The notes under the pieces: generated by a model
What the model was told of the DNA's origin: nothing
Databases searched by the model: none
What the model saw: the letters and a program-made list of their open reading frames with translations, nothing else
Position numbers and translations under genes: made by a program
In this document: piece by piece, positions 8,589 to 17,819 of the stretch
Layout of the letters: every line of letters begins with the position of its first letter
How positions within the stretch are numbered: the stretch's first letter is position 1
Source of the DNA: Oscillospiraceae bacterium
Lineage (GTDB): Bacteria; Bacillota; Clostridia; Oscillospirales; Ruminococcaceae
Direction of reading: 5' to 3'
Assembly: GCA_015067315.1 (NCBI GenBank)
Contig: SVMR01000014.1
Span: 1-44,653, forward strand
DNA length: 44,653 bases

Positions 8589-8710
8589 AAATACAAAAGA
8601 ACCTGTTTTATGGAACAGGGAAAAAGAAAAGATTGATTAATTTCGGATTATATGTTAAACTTTTACCATATAGACTTAATATAAAATGCCCCTGAACAGG
8701 ACGTGACTTT

Positions 8711-10009
8711 ATGAAAATAAAAGTAAAAAATATGGATTATGACGAAGTTTTAAAACTTCCGAAGCTTAAACATAAAACCCCGCGGAAACCGAGCTTTCTT
8801 CTCGCTTCCCTTGTAAGAATTCTTGTTGAACCGACCCTCCGCCAGATTAAATTTTCCTATACCGAAGAAAGAATGGATCTTATCGGAAAGGACGAACCCT
8901 GCCTTATCCTTATGAACCATTCGAGCTTTACGGATATGAAGCTTGCTTACGGAATTTTTTATCCGAGAAAGCTTGGAATTGTAACTTCCGTTGACGCAAT
9001 GTCAGGAATCTTAGGAAAACTTATGCGTATCCTCGGCTGCACCCCCACCCATAAATACGTAACGGATGTTTCCCTTATTAAAGATATCGAATATATGCTG
9101 AGGGTCAACAAATCGAGCGTTCTTATGTATCCGGAAGCGGGTTATTCCTTTGACGGAAGAACAACCGCTCTTCCGAGAAAAATGGGCGTTCTTCTTAAAA
9201 GGCTTGGGGTTCCGGTTGTAACGGTTATTACAGAAGGCGCCTTTGCCCGGGATCCGGTTTATAATATGCTCCAAATCCGCGACGTAAAAGTTGGCGCGAA
9301 GGTTAAATGTATTGCAACCGCGGAGGAATTAAAAGAAAAATCCGTTGCGGAACTTGACGCGATGATAGATGAGGCTTTTTCCTTCGATAACTTTGCATGG
9401 CAAAGGGACAACAAAGTTGTAATCGACGAACCTTTCCGCGCCGACGGACTTCACAGAATCCTTTACAAATGTCCCCATTGCGGCGCAGAAAACAAAATGG
9501 AAGGCAAGGGAACAAAGCTTCTTTGCCATGAATGCGGAAAGGAATGGGAAATGGACGAACTCGGCAGGCTTTCCGCCCTTTCCGGCGAAACGGAATATTC
9601 CCATATCCCGGATTGGTACGATTGGCAGAGGGAATGCGTCCGGAAGGAAATTGAGGACGGAACCTATCTTCTCGATACGGACGTGGATATTGTTATCCAG
9701 GTGAATCTCGACGGAGTCTGCAACATAGGCGAGGGACATCTTACCCATAATGCGGAAGGTTTCCGCCTTACAGGCGCCGAAGGAAGGCTTGATTACAGAC
9801 AGCCCGCAGGTTTTACCCATACTCTTTATGCGGATTATTATTGGTACGAAATTGCGGATACAATAGGAATCGGCGACAACGAATATTCCTATTTCTGCTT
9901 CCCGAAAACCGAAGTTTCCGTAACAAAAGCGCGCCTTGCGGCGGAGGAACTTTATAAAATCGCGAAGGCAAGAAAAAGAAAACCGAAGGAAGAAAAAACC
10001 GAAGAATAA
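8711..10009 (+). CDS. PlsC-like acyltransferase fused to a zinc ribbon
   Basis: A 432-residue protein with two recognisable parts. Residues about 45-225 are an acyltransferase of the 1-acylglycerol-3-phosphate family: the catalytic motif is H70-SSFT-D75 (NHSSFTD), with YPEAGYSFDGR replacing the usual glycerol-phosphate motif. Such enzymes transfer acyl chains to lysophospholipids at the membrane. Residues 254-275 form a zinc ribbon, CPHC and CHEC, followed by about 155 residues that I do not recognise and a lysine-rich tail. Most PlsC proteins are about 200-250 residues, so the second half is an unusual addition. The ribosome site is AGGACG. It is alone, ending in a perfect hairpin. Confidence 0.8.
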   Translation: MKIKVKNMDYDEVLKLPKLKHKTPRKPSFLLASLVRILVEPTLRQIKFSYTEERMDLIGKDEPCLILMNHSSFTDMKLAYGIFYPRKLGIVTSVDAMSGILGKLMRILGCTPTHKYVTDVSLIKDIEYMLRVNKSSVLMYPEAGYSFDGRTTALPRKMGVLLKRLGVPVVTVITEGAFARDPVYNMLQIRDVKVGAKVKCIATAEELKEKSVAELDAMIDEAFSFDNFAWQRDNKVVIDEPFRADGLHRILYKCPHCGAENKMEGKGTKLLCHECGKEWEMDELGRLSALSGETEYSHIPDWYDWQRECVRKEIEDGTYLLDTDVDIVIQVNLDGVCNIGEGHLTHNAEGFRLTGAEGRLDYRQPAGFTHTLYADYYWYEIADTIGIGDNEYSYFCFPKTEVSVTKARLAAEELYKIAKARKRKPKEEKTEE

Positions 10010-10017
10010 CAATAATA

Positions 10018-10048
10018 ATGAGCACCGCCCGGAAAGGGCGGTGCTCAT
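10018..10048 (+). terminator. GAGCACCGCCC hairpin, copy 1
   Basis: A 13-bp perfect stem with loop GGAAA, followed by TTTGTTTT. The same 31 bases recur at 13895-13925. It probably terminates the acyltransferase transcript. Confidence 0.8.
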
Positions 10049-10149
10049 TTTGTTTTAACCCGAAAATATTTTTCAAAAAAGTGAGACAATTTCTTCCAAA
10101 AAGCTACTATACAGTTGAAAGGCTTTTTTACAAAAAAGGAGGGAAAACA

Positions 10150-12036
10150 ATGAATATATTCTTGAAACAAAGCCGAAGAAAACCCATCTTCACAATTTTT
10201 ATGATAATTCTGCTCTGTCTTTCGCTGGCGCTTTCCCTGATTGGCTTTTCCTCCTGGGCAAGCGCAAAGGCACAGTTTGATTCCATCGCGTCCGAATACA
10301 CCACCATTGCAATGCGGAAAATCCCGAACACAGACGGACTTTCCGTTGAAAAAGGTCTGGAGCAAAGCGTACTATATTATGAAGGTTTTATGGCAGCGGA
10401 AAACGCACCGATGATAAAATCCATGGAAACAAGAATTTATCTCGGAGCGCATATTGCCGGAAGCAAAGGACTTTCCTCCTCCGCAATTGATCCTTCAGAA
10501 CTCAACGACCTTATTGACGACGAAAGGTATTCTTTCGGAGCATTTGTACTTGAATGCACGGGAGTTGAAGACTCTGGATATGAAGCGCATTGTTTTTATA
10601 CCGCATACTGCAACGTGCTTGAAGTGCTTTCTCTTTCTCCCGCGTATGATTGGTATCCGGAAATAACGGAAATGAGAATAAATGGAAATATGTATAACGA
10701 AGACGGTTCCGTTCCTTTGGAAGCAGGTAAAAAATATATAGTTTACGGAACATATAACGAATACCAGACCACCGCCCTTATTGAAAGTCTTGCTGATAAC
10801 GAACATTGGTTTGCCGGCAACGGATATATGCAGGCCCGTGACGAGTTCGGTTACAGATATTTGCATTCACCCAACACGCTTTACACAAGCGACTGGCAGA
10901 CAGCCGGATGGGCTTTTTTAAAAGGAACAAATGAAAACGGCGGTGAATATTATTATCCTCTTGAAGACAGCCTTCCCTGGGTTGCCGAAATCACCGGAAC
11001 GATAGAAGATTTTCTCGAAAGCGAAGAAGGAAAAGTCTGGCGTGAGGAAATCATTCCCCTTTGTGAAATGAACCAACAATCCGCCGTTGTTTATCTTACG
11101 GATAATCTTGACAGCATCTATCCTTTCAATATCGGAAGTTCCTATCTTGTTGAAGGAAGGGAGTTCACCGAAAATGATTATTCCGCCGGAAACAACGTCT
11201 GTCTTATAAGCGCGGATTACGCAAAGCTCAATAACCTTTCCGTCGGCGATTCCGTTACAATGGATTTGTATAACACCGGTGTGACCTGGATGGGTAACGG
11301 CGCAAGAACAAATTCCATCATCGGCAACACCGATCTTGGCGGATATATGATAAGACAGCACCTTAACCCGAAGGACAGAATAGATGTCTGCAAGGATTAT
11401 GAAATCATCGGAATCTATTCAACTCCCCGTTTCTCCTTTGGCGTGACCTCTTTTGATGCGGACCATATCATAATCCCGAAAAAATCCGTTCCCAACGCAG
11501 AGCAATATGAACCCTATGACTATTGGAGCCACAGCACCTTTGTTCTGAAACACGGAACAATTGATGAATTTGAACAGTACATGACGGAGCAGGGTTATCC
11601 GGAAATGTTTATATATAACGACCAGGGCTATTCCGCAATGGAGGAAACCCTTCTCGCCCTTGAAGCCAACGCAAAGCGCATGATGAACCTTGGGATGAGC
11701 GTTTTTGCCCTTATCACGGCGCTTTTCCTCTTCCTGAATTTCAGAAGAATGATGCCTGTTATCCGTGGCGTCCGCCTTCTTGGAAAAACCGCAGGAAGAA
11801 CCAGAAACGAGGTTTTCGCCGTTCTCTTCATGGAAGAAACCCTTTCGGTAATAATCGGAACGTTCCTTGCGGCGGTTCTGTATAATTCGGTAACCTCCGC
11901 AATGCTTTCCGAAGCGATTGCCCTTGATTTCAAAAATCTTCTATCCGCCGCTGCGGCGCTTCTCGGAGTCCTCGGGATTCTGAGCTTTATGCTCTCCGGA
12001 ATACTTTCCAATGTTAAACTTATGAAACGAAAATGA
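10150..12036 (+). CDS. FtsX-like ABC transporter permease (large)
   Basis: A 628-residue membrane protein of the FtsX/MacB permease type. One transmembrane helix lies near residues 12-35, then a large extracellular domain of about 500 residues, then three C-terminal helices (about 535-625). The start at 10150 has an excellent ribosome site (AAAGGAGGG), so an in-frame extension back to 10018, which would run through the terminator hairpin, is rejected. It is the first gene of a three-gene unit with a second permease and an ATPase. Relatives export peptides or lipoproteins or sense antibiotics; the substrate is unknown. Confidence 0.85.
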   Translation: MNIFLKQSRRKPIFTIFMIILLCLSLALSLIGFSSWASAKAQFDSIASEYTTIAMRKIPNTDGLSVEKGLEQSVLYYEGFMAAENAPMIKSMETRIYLGAHIAGSKGLSSSAIDPSELNDLIDDERYSFGAFVLECTGVEDSGYEAHCFYTAYCNVLEVLSLSPAYDWYPEITEMRINGNMYNEDGSVPLEAGKKYIVYGTYNEYQTTALIESLADNEHWFAGNGYMQARDEFGYRYLHSPNTLYTSDWQTAGWAFLKGTNENGGEYYYPLEDSLPWVAEITGTIEDFLESEEGKVWREEIIPLCEMNQQSAVVYLTDNLDSIYPFNIGSSYLVEGREFTENDYSAGNNVCLISADYAKLNNLSVGDSVTMDLYNTGVTWMGNGARTNSIIGNTDLGGYMIRQHLNPKDRIDVCKDYEIIGIYSTPRFSFGVTSFDADHIIIPKKSVPNAEQYEPYDYWSHSTFVLKHGTIDEFEQYMTEQGYPEMFIYNDQGYSAMEETLLALEANAKRMMNLGMSVFALITALFLFLNFRRMMPVIRGVRLLGKTAGRTRNEVFAVLFMEETLSVIIGTFLAAVLYNSVTSAMLSEAIALDFKNLLSAAAALLGVLGILSFMLSGILSNVKLMKRK

Positions 12037-12065
12037 TTTTTCACGAAAGGCGGTGAACCGCATAT

Positions 12066-13223
12066 ATGAGTTTTTCTCTTTTATCAGTTACCTTTAAGGC
12101 TCTTTGCAGAAGATGGGTCGCAAGCCTTCTTCTTGTTGCGGTTGCCGCCGCAGGAACGGTTTCCGCAATAATCCTCAATGGACTTATCCTCCGGCAGGAA
12201 GAAGCTCTTGAAAACACCATTGAAAACACGGTCATTTCCTGCACGGTAACCGACCCCATGGGAACCATCGGCGGCAAGCTTGGAATGCTTTCGAACTTTG
12301 TTGAAATGCTTGATGGGCGAAGAAGAGAAAACGGATGCCTGCTTGATGATTACGTCGAAAACGTCCGTGCTCTTTCGGAAACGATTCTTGAAGAACCGAA
12401 GGGAAATTCCTTCCGGAGGATTCTTTCCCTTGATTCCGACCCTCTTCTCGACCCTGCAAACGGAACAAAAGTTGAATTTTTTGAAGGCGAAACGGAAGAA
12501 ATCTTCAAAAGCCGGGAACAGGTCTGCATAATCACTTCGGATATTCCGACCTTCGACGGATATGCGGTGATTTCCGGTCCGACCGGCGAAAAAGTCCGGC
12601 TTCGGGTAATCGGAACCGTTTCCGGCAACCTTAAAGGCATCATCTATTGCCCGTTTTTTATGCCCTATTCCGAAGGAACCTCCGTTGCTTTTTATACGGA
12701 TTCCTGCTCCTTCGATATAATCGACAACAGAAAACTTGAAGAATCCAAAGCGGCAATATATGAAGAACATTTTGTTGAGCCGAATCCGGCAAACAAAGCT
12801 GACGGTCTTACCTACGGCGTTGTGGTTCACGATGAAGCCTATCTCAAAAATCTTGAAGAAATAAATTCAACTCTTTCGATGCTTCGGATTCTTCTTCCGG
12901 CGCTGATAATAATCTGCGGCTGCATCGGGTTCTTCGCCGGTTTTCTTATGACAAAAGGCAGAATCCGCGAATTTGCAACAATGCGCTGCATCGGAATGAA
13001 AAAAACGCAGATTTTCTTCCTCGTAATCGGAGAACTGCTTTTTCTTGCGGCTTTCGGAATGTTTTTAGGCGGCGGAATCGGATTCATCATCGAAGGAAAT
13101 CTTTCCCCGAAGGCAATTACGGATTCCGCGATTATCACCGCAGTATATATAATCGGAACGGCCATTGCCGCCCTGCGGATAGTAAGAATCAACATTATGA
13201 AACTCAGCAACAAGGAGGAATAA
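12066..13223 (+). CDS. FtsX-like ABC transporter permease (small)
   Basis: A 385-residue partner of the preceding permease with the same layout: an N-terminal helix (about residues 14-36), an extracellular domain to about residue 270, then three helices with the FtsX-type linker GRIREFATMRCIGMKKTQIF between the first two. The ribosome site AAAGGCGGTGA sits 30 bases after the previous stop. The two permeases probably form a heterodimer. Confidence 0.85.
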   Translation: MSFSLLSVTFKALCRRWVASLLLVAVAAAGTVSAIILNGLILRQEEALENTIENTVISCTVTDPMGTIGGKLGMLSNFVEMLDGRRRENGCLLDDYVENVRALSETILEEPKGNSFRRILSLDSDPLLDPANGTKVEFFEGETEEIFKSREQVCIITSDIPTFDGYAVISGPTGEKVRLRVIGTVSGNLKGIIYCPFFMPYSEGTSVAFYTDSCSFDIIDNRKLEESKAAIYEEHFVEPNPANKADGLTYGVVVHDEAYLKNLEEINSTLSMLRILLPALIIICGCIGFFAGFLMTKGRIREFATMRCIGMKKTQIFFLVIGELLFLAAFGMFLGGGIGFIIEGNLSPKAITDSAIITAVYIIGTAIAALRIVRINIMKLSNKEE

Positions 13224-13226
13224 AGA

Positions 13227-13889
13227 ATGAACAGCCTTTCTGCAAAAGATGTTTTTTATGAATACAGAAATTCTTTCCAGACCGTAAAAGCGGTCAACGG
13301 AATAAGCTATGATTTTGAACCGGGCAGGGTTTATGCGGTTGTTGGCGTTTCCGGAAGCGGGAAAACAACTTTTCTTTCCCTTCTTGCGGGGCTTGATATT
13401 CCCACGGAAGGAAAAATCGAATTTGACGGAAACGCAACCTCCGATATCGACAGGGATAATTACCGCCTCAACCATGTTTCCGTAATATATCAGAATTTCA
13501 ATCTTTTCTATCATCTCACAGTGCTCGAAAACGCGGCTTATCCGCTTTACGTCAAAAAAATGCCGAAAGCCGCGGCGGAGGAGCTTGCGAAGGAAAAACT
13601 CCTTAAAGTCGGAATAACCGAAAGCCAGTTCAGACGCCTTCCGAATATGCTTTCCGGCGGCGAACAGCAAAGAGTCGCAATTGCAAGAGCCCTTGCCTGC
13701 GGAAGCGAAATTATCCTTGCGGACGAACCCACCGGCAACCTTGACAGCAAGAACAGCCGCAACATAGTGGAAATCCTCAAGAACCTTGCCCATGATGAAA
13801 ACCGCTGTGTAATAATCGTTACACATGACCCTTCTGTTGCGGAAGCGGCGGACATCGTACTCAAAATGGAAGACGGAGCTTTTGAATAA
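13227..13889 (+). CDS. ABC transporter ATPase, MacB/LolD type
   Basis: A 220-residue ATPase. Walker A GVSGSGKT lies at residues 40-47, the signature LSGGEQQR at 142-149, and Walker B with D166-E167 (ILADEPTGNLD). The PTGNLD end of Walker B is typical of the LolD/MacB/BceA family that works with FtsX-like permeases. It starts 3 bases after the second permease and ends just before the second copy of the hairpin. Confidence 0.92.
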   Translation: MNSLSAKDVFYEYRNSFQTVKAVNGISYDFEPGRVYAVVGVSGSGKTTFLSLLAGLDIPTEGKIEFDGNATSDIDRDNYRLNHVSVIYQNFNLFYHLTVLENAAYPLYVKKMPKAAAEELAKEKLLKVGITESQFRRLPNMLSGGEQQRVAIARALACGSEIILADEPTGNLDSKNSRNIVEILKNLAHDENRCVIIVTHDPSVAEAADIVLKMEDGAFE

Positions 13890-13894
13890 AAGAA

Positions 13895-13925
13895 ATGAGC
13901 ACCGCCCGGAAAGGGCGGTGCTCAT
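13895..13925 (+). terminator. GAGCACCGCCC hairpin, copy 2
   Basis: Identical over 31 bases to the hairpin at 10018-10048, with a 13-bp stem. The tail TATTGTTGTTATT is weaker than in copy 1. Confidence 0.7.
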
Positions 13926-13937
13926 TATTGTTGTTAT

Positions 13938-14342
13938 TCATATTTCTGAAGCGTATGTCTTCAATATGTCGGTTATTGTTTCTTCGTTTTTATAGAAAAA
14001 ACTGTCGCATTCGTTAAGGATATCTTCCGCTTCTTCGGAGTCTTCGTCCTCTTCCAAAACAAGATATGCTTTATAAGCTTTATTGAGATTGTTTTTAAAC
14101 TTTTCCGGCAAAATCTGTTTTAATACGGAAATTTCCTTTTCCAAATCGCCGTTATTTTCTGTGTTGAAAAAATATTGGTCATGTCCGCCGTTATTGACCT
14201 CGCCGTCATATGTCATAAGTTCGGAATAGGGAGATTTTGCTTTTCCTTCCGCCCATAAATCCCAGATTTTGTTCCATCTAAGCTGTTCATCGGTAAGTCC
14301 GGTTTCGGTTTTCTTATTCTTGAAAAAATCAAACAATCCCAT
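13938..14342 (-). CDS. DMP19/DUF4375-like protein
   Basis: A 134-residue acidic protein. The segment GEVNNGGHDQYFFNTENNGD matches the EVNNGGxxQ(Y/F)FxN core typical of DUF4375 (DMP19-like) proteins; DMP19 of Neisseria is a DNA mimic, but most relatives are uncharacterised. The start at 14342 has the ribosome site GAGGAG on the minus strand; five extra codons upstream lack one. It lies 17 bases after the lipoprotein gene and is probably cotranscribed with it. Confidence 0.7.
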   Translation of the reverse strand: MGLFDFFKNKKTETGLTDEQLRWNKIWDLWAEGKAKSPYSELMTYDGEVNNGGHDQYFFNTENNGDLEKEISVLKQILPEKFKNNLNKAYKAYLVLEEDEDSEEAEDILNECDSFFYKNEETITDILKTYASEI

Positions 14343-14359
14343 AATATCACTCCTCAAAA

Positions 14360-14794
14360 TCAGTAAGCGTTTTTATAAAAATAAATTTTACCTTTTATGT
14401 GTTCGGTATAAAAAGTGTTGTAATCCACAGTGCATTCAAAACCGTTCCCCTCCGGAGAAAGGTCTTCGGAATAGCGGATTATTTCCTCGCAGCAATCGAT
14501 TGCGGCGGGAAGACCCTCCGGAGAATAATAAAATCCGTAATCCTGCGAAGAAGGCGCAATTCCGAATCCCGCGCAAAGAACGATGATATATCCGTCGTAA
14601 ACGTTGACAAACTCCGTTCCGTCAATGGAATAAAGCGCTTCAATATCGCCGTTTTCGCAGGCTGTTACGATTGCGTCGTAATTTTCCTCGACAAGACGGA
14701 AAATTTTTTCTTTTTTTGCAAATTCTGTCTGCTGACAGCCGGTGAACATAACAATGAAAGAAAACATCAAAATAAATGCAACAATGCGTTTCAT
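14360..14794 (-). CDS. uncharacterised small lipoprotein
   Basis: A 144-residue protein with a lipoprotein signal peptide (hydrophobic residues 4-17, lipobox FTGC, Cys 20), so it should be anchored outside the cell. The mature part has no domain I recognise. The ribosome site is AGAGGTGG and a good promoter lies at 14818-14845. First gene of a two-gene unit with the DMP19-like protein. Confidence 0.75.
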   Translation of the reverse strand: MKRIVAFILMFSFIVMFTGCQQTEFAKKEKIFRLVEENYDAIVTACENGDIEALYSIDGTEFVNVYDGYIIVLCAGFGIAPSSQDYGFYYSPEGLPAAIDCCEEIIRYSEDLSPEGNGFECTVDYNTFYTEHIKGKIYFYKNAY

Positions 14795-14817
14795 AAGCGT
14801 TCCACCTCTTTAAGCTA

Positions 14818-14845
14818 ATTATAGCTCATATTTTATCAATTTCAA
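14818..14845 (-). promoter_or_regulatory. promoter of the lipoprotein/DMP19-like unit
   Basis: On the minus strand TTGAAA, 16 bp, TATAAT. Confidence 0.72.
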
Positions 14846-14887
14846 TATATTGGATTTAAAAAAGAGAAAAACGTTACAACATAATTT

Positions 14888-14928
14888 GCAAAAAAACAGA
14901 GGCACCCCTTGCGGAGTGCCTCTGTTTA
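14888..14928 (-). terminator. terminator of ppdK
   Basis: The stem AAACAGAGGCAC / GTGCCTCTGTTT is followed on the minus strand by a run of T, 16 bases after the ppdK stop. Confidence 0.88.
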
Positions 14929-14943
14929 TAATCAATATTCCGA

Positions 14944-17571
14944 TTATTTGTTTCTGATAGCTGCCTGTGCTGCTGCAAGTCTTGCAATCGGTACACGGAA
15001 AGGAGAGCAGGAAACATAGGAAAGTCCGACTCTGTGGCAGAAATCGATGGTTGCGGGGTCGCCGCCGTGTTCGCCGCAGATTCCGAGATGGATGTCGGGG
15101 CGGGTCTGACGTCCGAGTTTTGCGGCCATATCCACGAGTTTGCCGACGCCTTCCTGGTCAAGTTTTGCGAAAGGATCGGATTCATAGATCTTCTTGTCAT
15201 AATAGGAACCAAGGAATGCGCCTGCATCGTCACGGCTGAAGCCGAAGGTCATCTGAGTAAGGTCGTTGGTGCCGAAGGAGAAGAATTCTGCTTCTTTTGC
15301 GATTTCGTCAGCAAGAAGAGCAGCTCTGGGGATCTCGATCATGGTACCTACTTTATAAGTAAGGGTTACGCCGTTTTCTGCGATAACTTTTTCAGCGGTT
15401 TCAACAACAACGTTTTTAACGTATTTAAGCTCTTTGAGTTCGCCTACGAGCGGGATCATGATTTCGGGAACGATGGTCCATTCGGGATGAGCTTTGTTTA
15501 CGTTGATAGCTGCTTCGATAACAGCTCTGGTCTGCATTTCTGCGATTTCGGGATAGGAAACAGCAAGACGGCAGCCACGGTGACCCATCATGGGGTTGAA
15601 TTCGTGGAGGCTTGCGATGGTTGCTTTAAGATCTTCAACGGTAAGGCCCATTTCGGATGCAAGAGCAACGATATCTTCTTCTGCGGAAGGAAGGAATTCG
15701 TGAAGAGGCGGGTCGAGGAAGCGGATGGTAACTGCTTTTCCTTCAAGAGCCTCGTAAAGACCTTCAAAGTCGCCTCTCTGCATAGGAAGAAGTTTTGCAA
15801 GAGCAGCTCTGCGGTGTTCTTCGTCGTGAGAAACGATCATTTCGCGCATTGCAGCGATACGGTCGGGATCGAAGAACATGTGCTCGGTACGGCAAAGGCC
15901 GATGCCTTCTGCGCCGAATTTAACTGCCTGCTGTGCATCTCTGGGGGTATCTGCGTTGGTACGTACGCCGAGGGTACGGATTTCGTCAGCCCAGCCCATG
16001 AGAGTGCCGAAATAGCCGGAGATGGAAGCTTCAACGGTGGGGATTGCTTCGCCGTAGATTTTACCGGTGGAACCGTCGAGGGAGATGTAATCGCCTTCAT
16101 GGAAGGTTTTTCCGCCGAGTTCGAAGTATTTTTCTTCTTCATGCATAACGATATCGCCGCAGCCTGCTACGCAGCAGGTTCCCATTCCGCGGGCAACAAC
16201 CGCTGCGTGGGAAGTCATACCGCCGCGAACGGTGAGGATACCCTGGGAATGATGCATACCTTCGATATCTTCGGGGGAAGTTTCAAGACGGCAGAGAACA
16301 ACTTTCTCGCCGCGGTTTGCCCATGCAACTGCTTCGTCAGCGGTGAAAACAACGCGGCCGCATGCTGCACCGGGAGATGCGGGAAGAGCGGAACCGACTG
16401 CTTTTGCTGCTTTAAGAGCTGCTGCGTCGAACTGGGGATGAAGAAGTGCGTCAAGAGATTTGGGGTCAACGGACATAACAGCTTCTTCTTTGGTGATAAG
16501 ACCTTCTTCAACAAGGTCGCATGCTACTTTGAGAGCAGCGGTTGCGGTACGTTTGCCGTTTCTGGTCTGGAGCATATAGAGTTTGCCGTTTTCAACGGTG
16601 AATTCCATATCCTGCATATCGTGATAATGGTTTTCAAGTTTCTTTGCGATTGCAGCAAATTCTTCATAGATGCCTTCGCGGATGTCGTTGAGCTGTTCGA
16701 TGCTCTGAGGAGTACGGATACCTGCAACAACGTCTTCGCCCTGTGCGTTGATAAGGAATTCGCCGAAGAGTTTGTTTTCGCCGGTTGCGGGGTTACGGGT
16801 GAATGCAACGCCGGTACCGGAAAGGTTGCCGCTGTTGCCGAATACCATGGACTGTACGTTTACTGCGGTACCCCAGGTATAAGGAATGTCGTTCATGCGG
16901 CGGTAATAGTTTGCGCGGGGGTTATCCCAGGAACGGAAAACCGCTTTGACAGCGCGGATGAGCTGTTCGCGGGGTTCGGTGGGGAAGCTTTCGCCTTTCT
17001 GTTCAAGGTAATATGCTTTGAAGCGTTTTACCATCTCTTTAAGGTCTTCAGCGTCAAGGTCGGTGTCGTTTTTAACGCCTTTTGCTTCTTTCATCTCGTC
17101 GATGATAACTTCGAAGGTGGACTTCGGAACTTCTTCAACAACGTCTGCGTACATCTGGATGAAACGACGGTAGGAGTCGTATGCAAAACGTTCGTTGTTG
17201 GTGATTTTTGCGAAGCCTTCAACAACTTCGTCGTTAAGACCGAGGTTGAGGATGGTGTCCATCATGCCGGGCATGGAAGCTCTTGCGCCGGAACGAACGG
17301 AAACGAGAAGAGGGTTGTTTTTGTCGCCGAAGGTTTTTCCGGTGATTTCTTCAAGTTTTGCAAGATATTCGTAGATCTCTGCCTGGATTTCTTCATTGAT
17401 CTGACGGCCGTCTTCGTAATACTGGGTGCAGGCTTCGGTGGTTACGGTGAAGCCCTGGGGAACCGGCATTCCGAGGTTGGTCATTTCAGCAAGGTTAGCA
17501 CCTTTTCCGCCGAGGAGCTCGCGCATGGAGCCGTTGCCTTCGGAGAAAAGGTAAACATATTTTTTACTCAT
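14944..17571 (-). CDS. ppdK: pyruvate, phosphate dikinase
   Basis: An 875-residue cytoplasmic enzyme that interconverts ATP + pyruvate + phosphate and AMP + PEP + pyrophosphate, often replacing pyruvate kinase in anaerobes. The N-terminal ATP-grasp region starts with GGKGANLAEM, the swivelling His domain has TSHAAVVARGMG with the phosphorylated His at 455, and the PEP domain ends with CGEHGGDP with the catalytic Cys at 832. These positions agree with the Clostridium symbiosum enzyme (His455, Cys831 from memory). The start at 17571 follows GGGAGGACG; six upstream codons are excluded because that site lies inside them. Confidence 0.97.
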   Translation of the reverse strand: MSKKYVYLFSEGNGSMRELLGGKGANLAEMTNLGMPVPQGFTVTTEACTQYYEDGRQINEEIQAEIYEYLAKLEEITGKTFGDKNNPLLVSVRSGARASMPGMMDTILNLGLNDEVVEGFAKITNNERFAYDSYRRFIQMYADVVEEVPKSTFEVIIDEMKEAKGVKNDTDLDAEDLKEMVKRFKAYYLEQKGESFPTEPREQLIRAVKAVFRSWDNPRANYYRRMNDIPYTWGTAVNVQSMVFGNSGNLSGTGVAFTRNPATGENKLFGEFLINAQGEDVVAGIRTPQSIEQLNDIREGIYEEFAAIAKKLENHYHDMQDMEFTVENGKLYMLQTRNGKRTATAALKVACDLVEEGLITKEEAVMSVDPKSLDALLHPQFDAAALKAAKAVGSALPASPGAACGRVVFTADEAVAWANRGEKVVLCRLETSPEDIEGMHHSQGILTVRGGMTSHAAVVARGMGTCCVAGCGDIVMHEEEKYFELGGKTFHEGDYISLDGSTGKIYGEAIPTVEASISGYFGTLMGWADEIRTLGVRTNADTPRDAQQAVKFGAEGIGLCRTEHMFFDPDRIAAMREMIVSHDEEHRRAALAKLLPMQRGDFEGLYEALEGKAVTIRFLDPPLHEFLPSAEEDIVALASEMGLTVEDLKATIASLHEFNPMMGHRGCRLAVSYPEIAEMQTRAVIEAAINVNKAHPEWTIVPEIMIPLVGELKELKYVKNVVVETAEKVIAENGVTLTYKVGTMIEIPRAALLADEIAKEAEFFSFGTNDLTQMTFGFSRDDAGAFLGSYYDKKIYESDPFAKLDQEGVGKLVDMAAKLGRQTRPDIHLGICGEHGGDPATIDFCHRVGLSYVSCSPFRVPIARLAAAQAAIRNK

Positions 17572-17753
17572 AATATTGCGTCCTCCCAACTTTTAGCAAT
17601 AAGTAATAACGTCAAATAGGCACAGGGCAAAAACAAAGCCATTGTCCTGCATGATACAGTATAACAAAAACGCCCGATATTTTCTATATTATTTAGTAAA
17701 ATTCTGCGATTTTGACGAAATTTAATAAAAATTTCATTTTTTTATGCTTTTAC

Positions 17754-17782
17754 TTGCAAATTATAAATAAAACTGGCATAAT
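17754..17782 (+). promoter_or_regulatory. promoter of the glmU-like/prs unit
   Basis: TTGCAA, 17 bp, CATAAT. It lies 38 bases before the glmU-like start. Confidence 0.7.
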
Positions 17783-17819
17783 GTATATGTGAATATTGAT
17801 GAAAAACGGAGGTAGCTTC

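Noticed and set aside
8401-8710. A structured RNA or riboswitch in the livJ/acyltransferase spacer
   Set aside because: Only one short hairpin is seen and no known riboswitch, SRP RNA or 6S RNA core.
15034-17619. An 861-codon open frame antisense to ppdK
   Set aside because: It is a mirror of the codon bias of ppdK; the translation is Phe/Cys/Gly-rich without any domain, and ppdK on the other strand has every catalytic motif.
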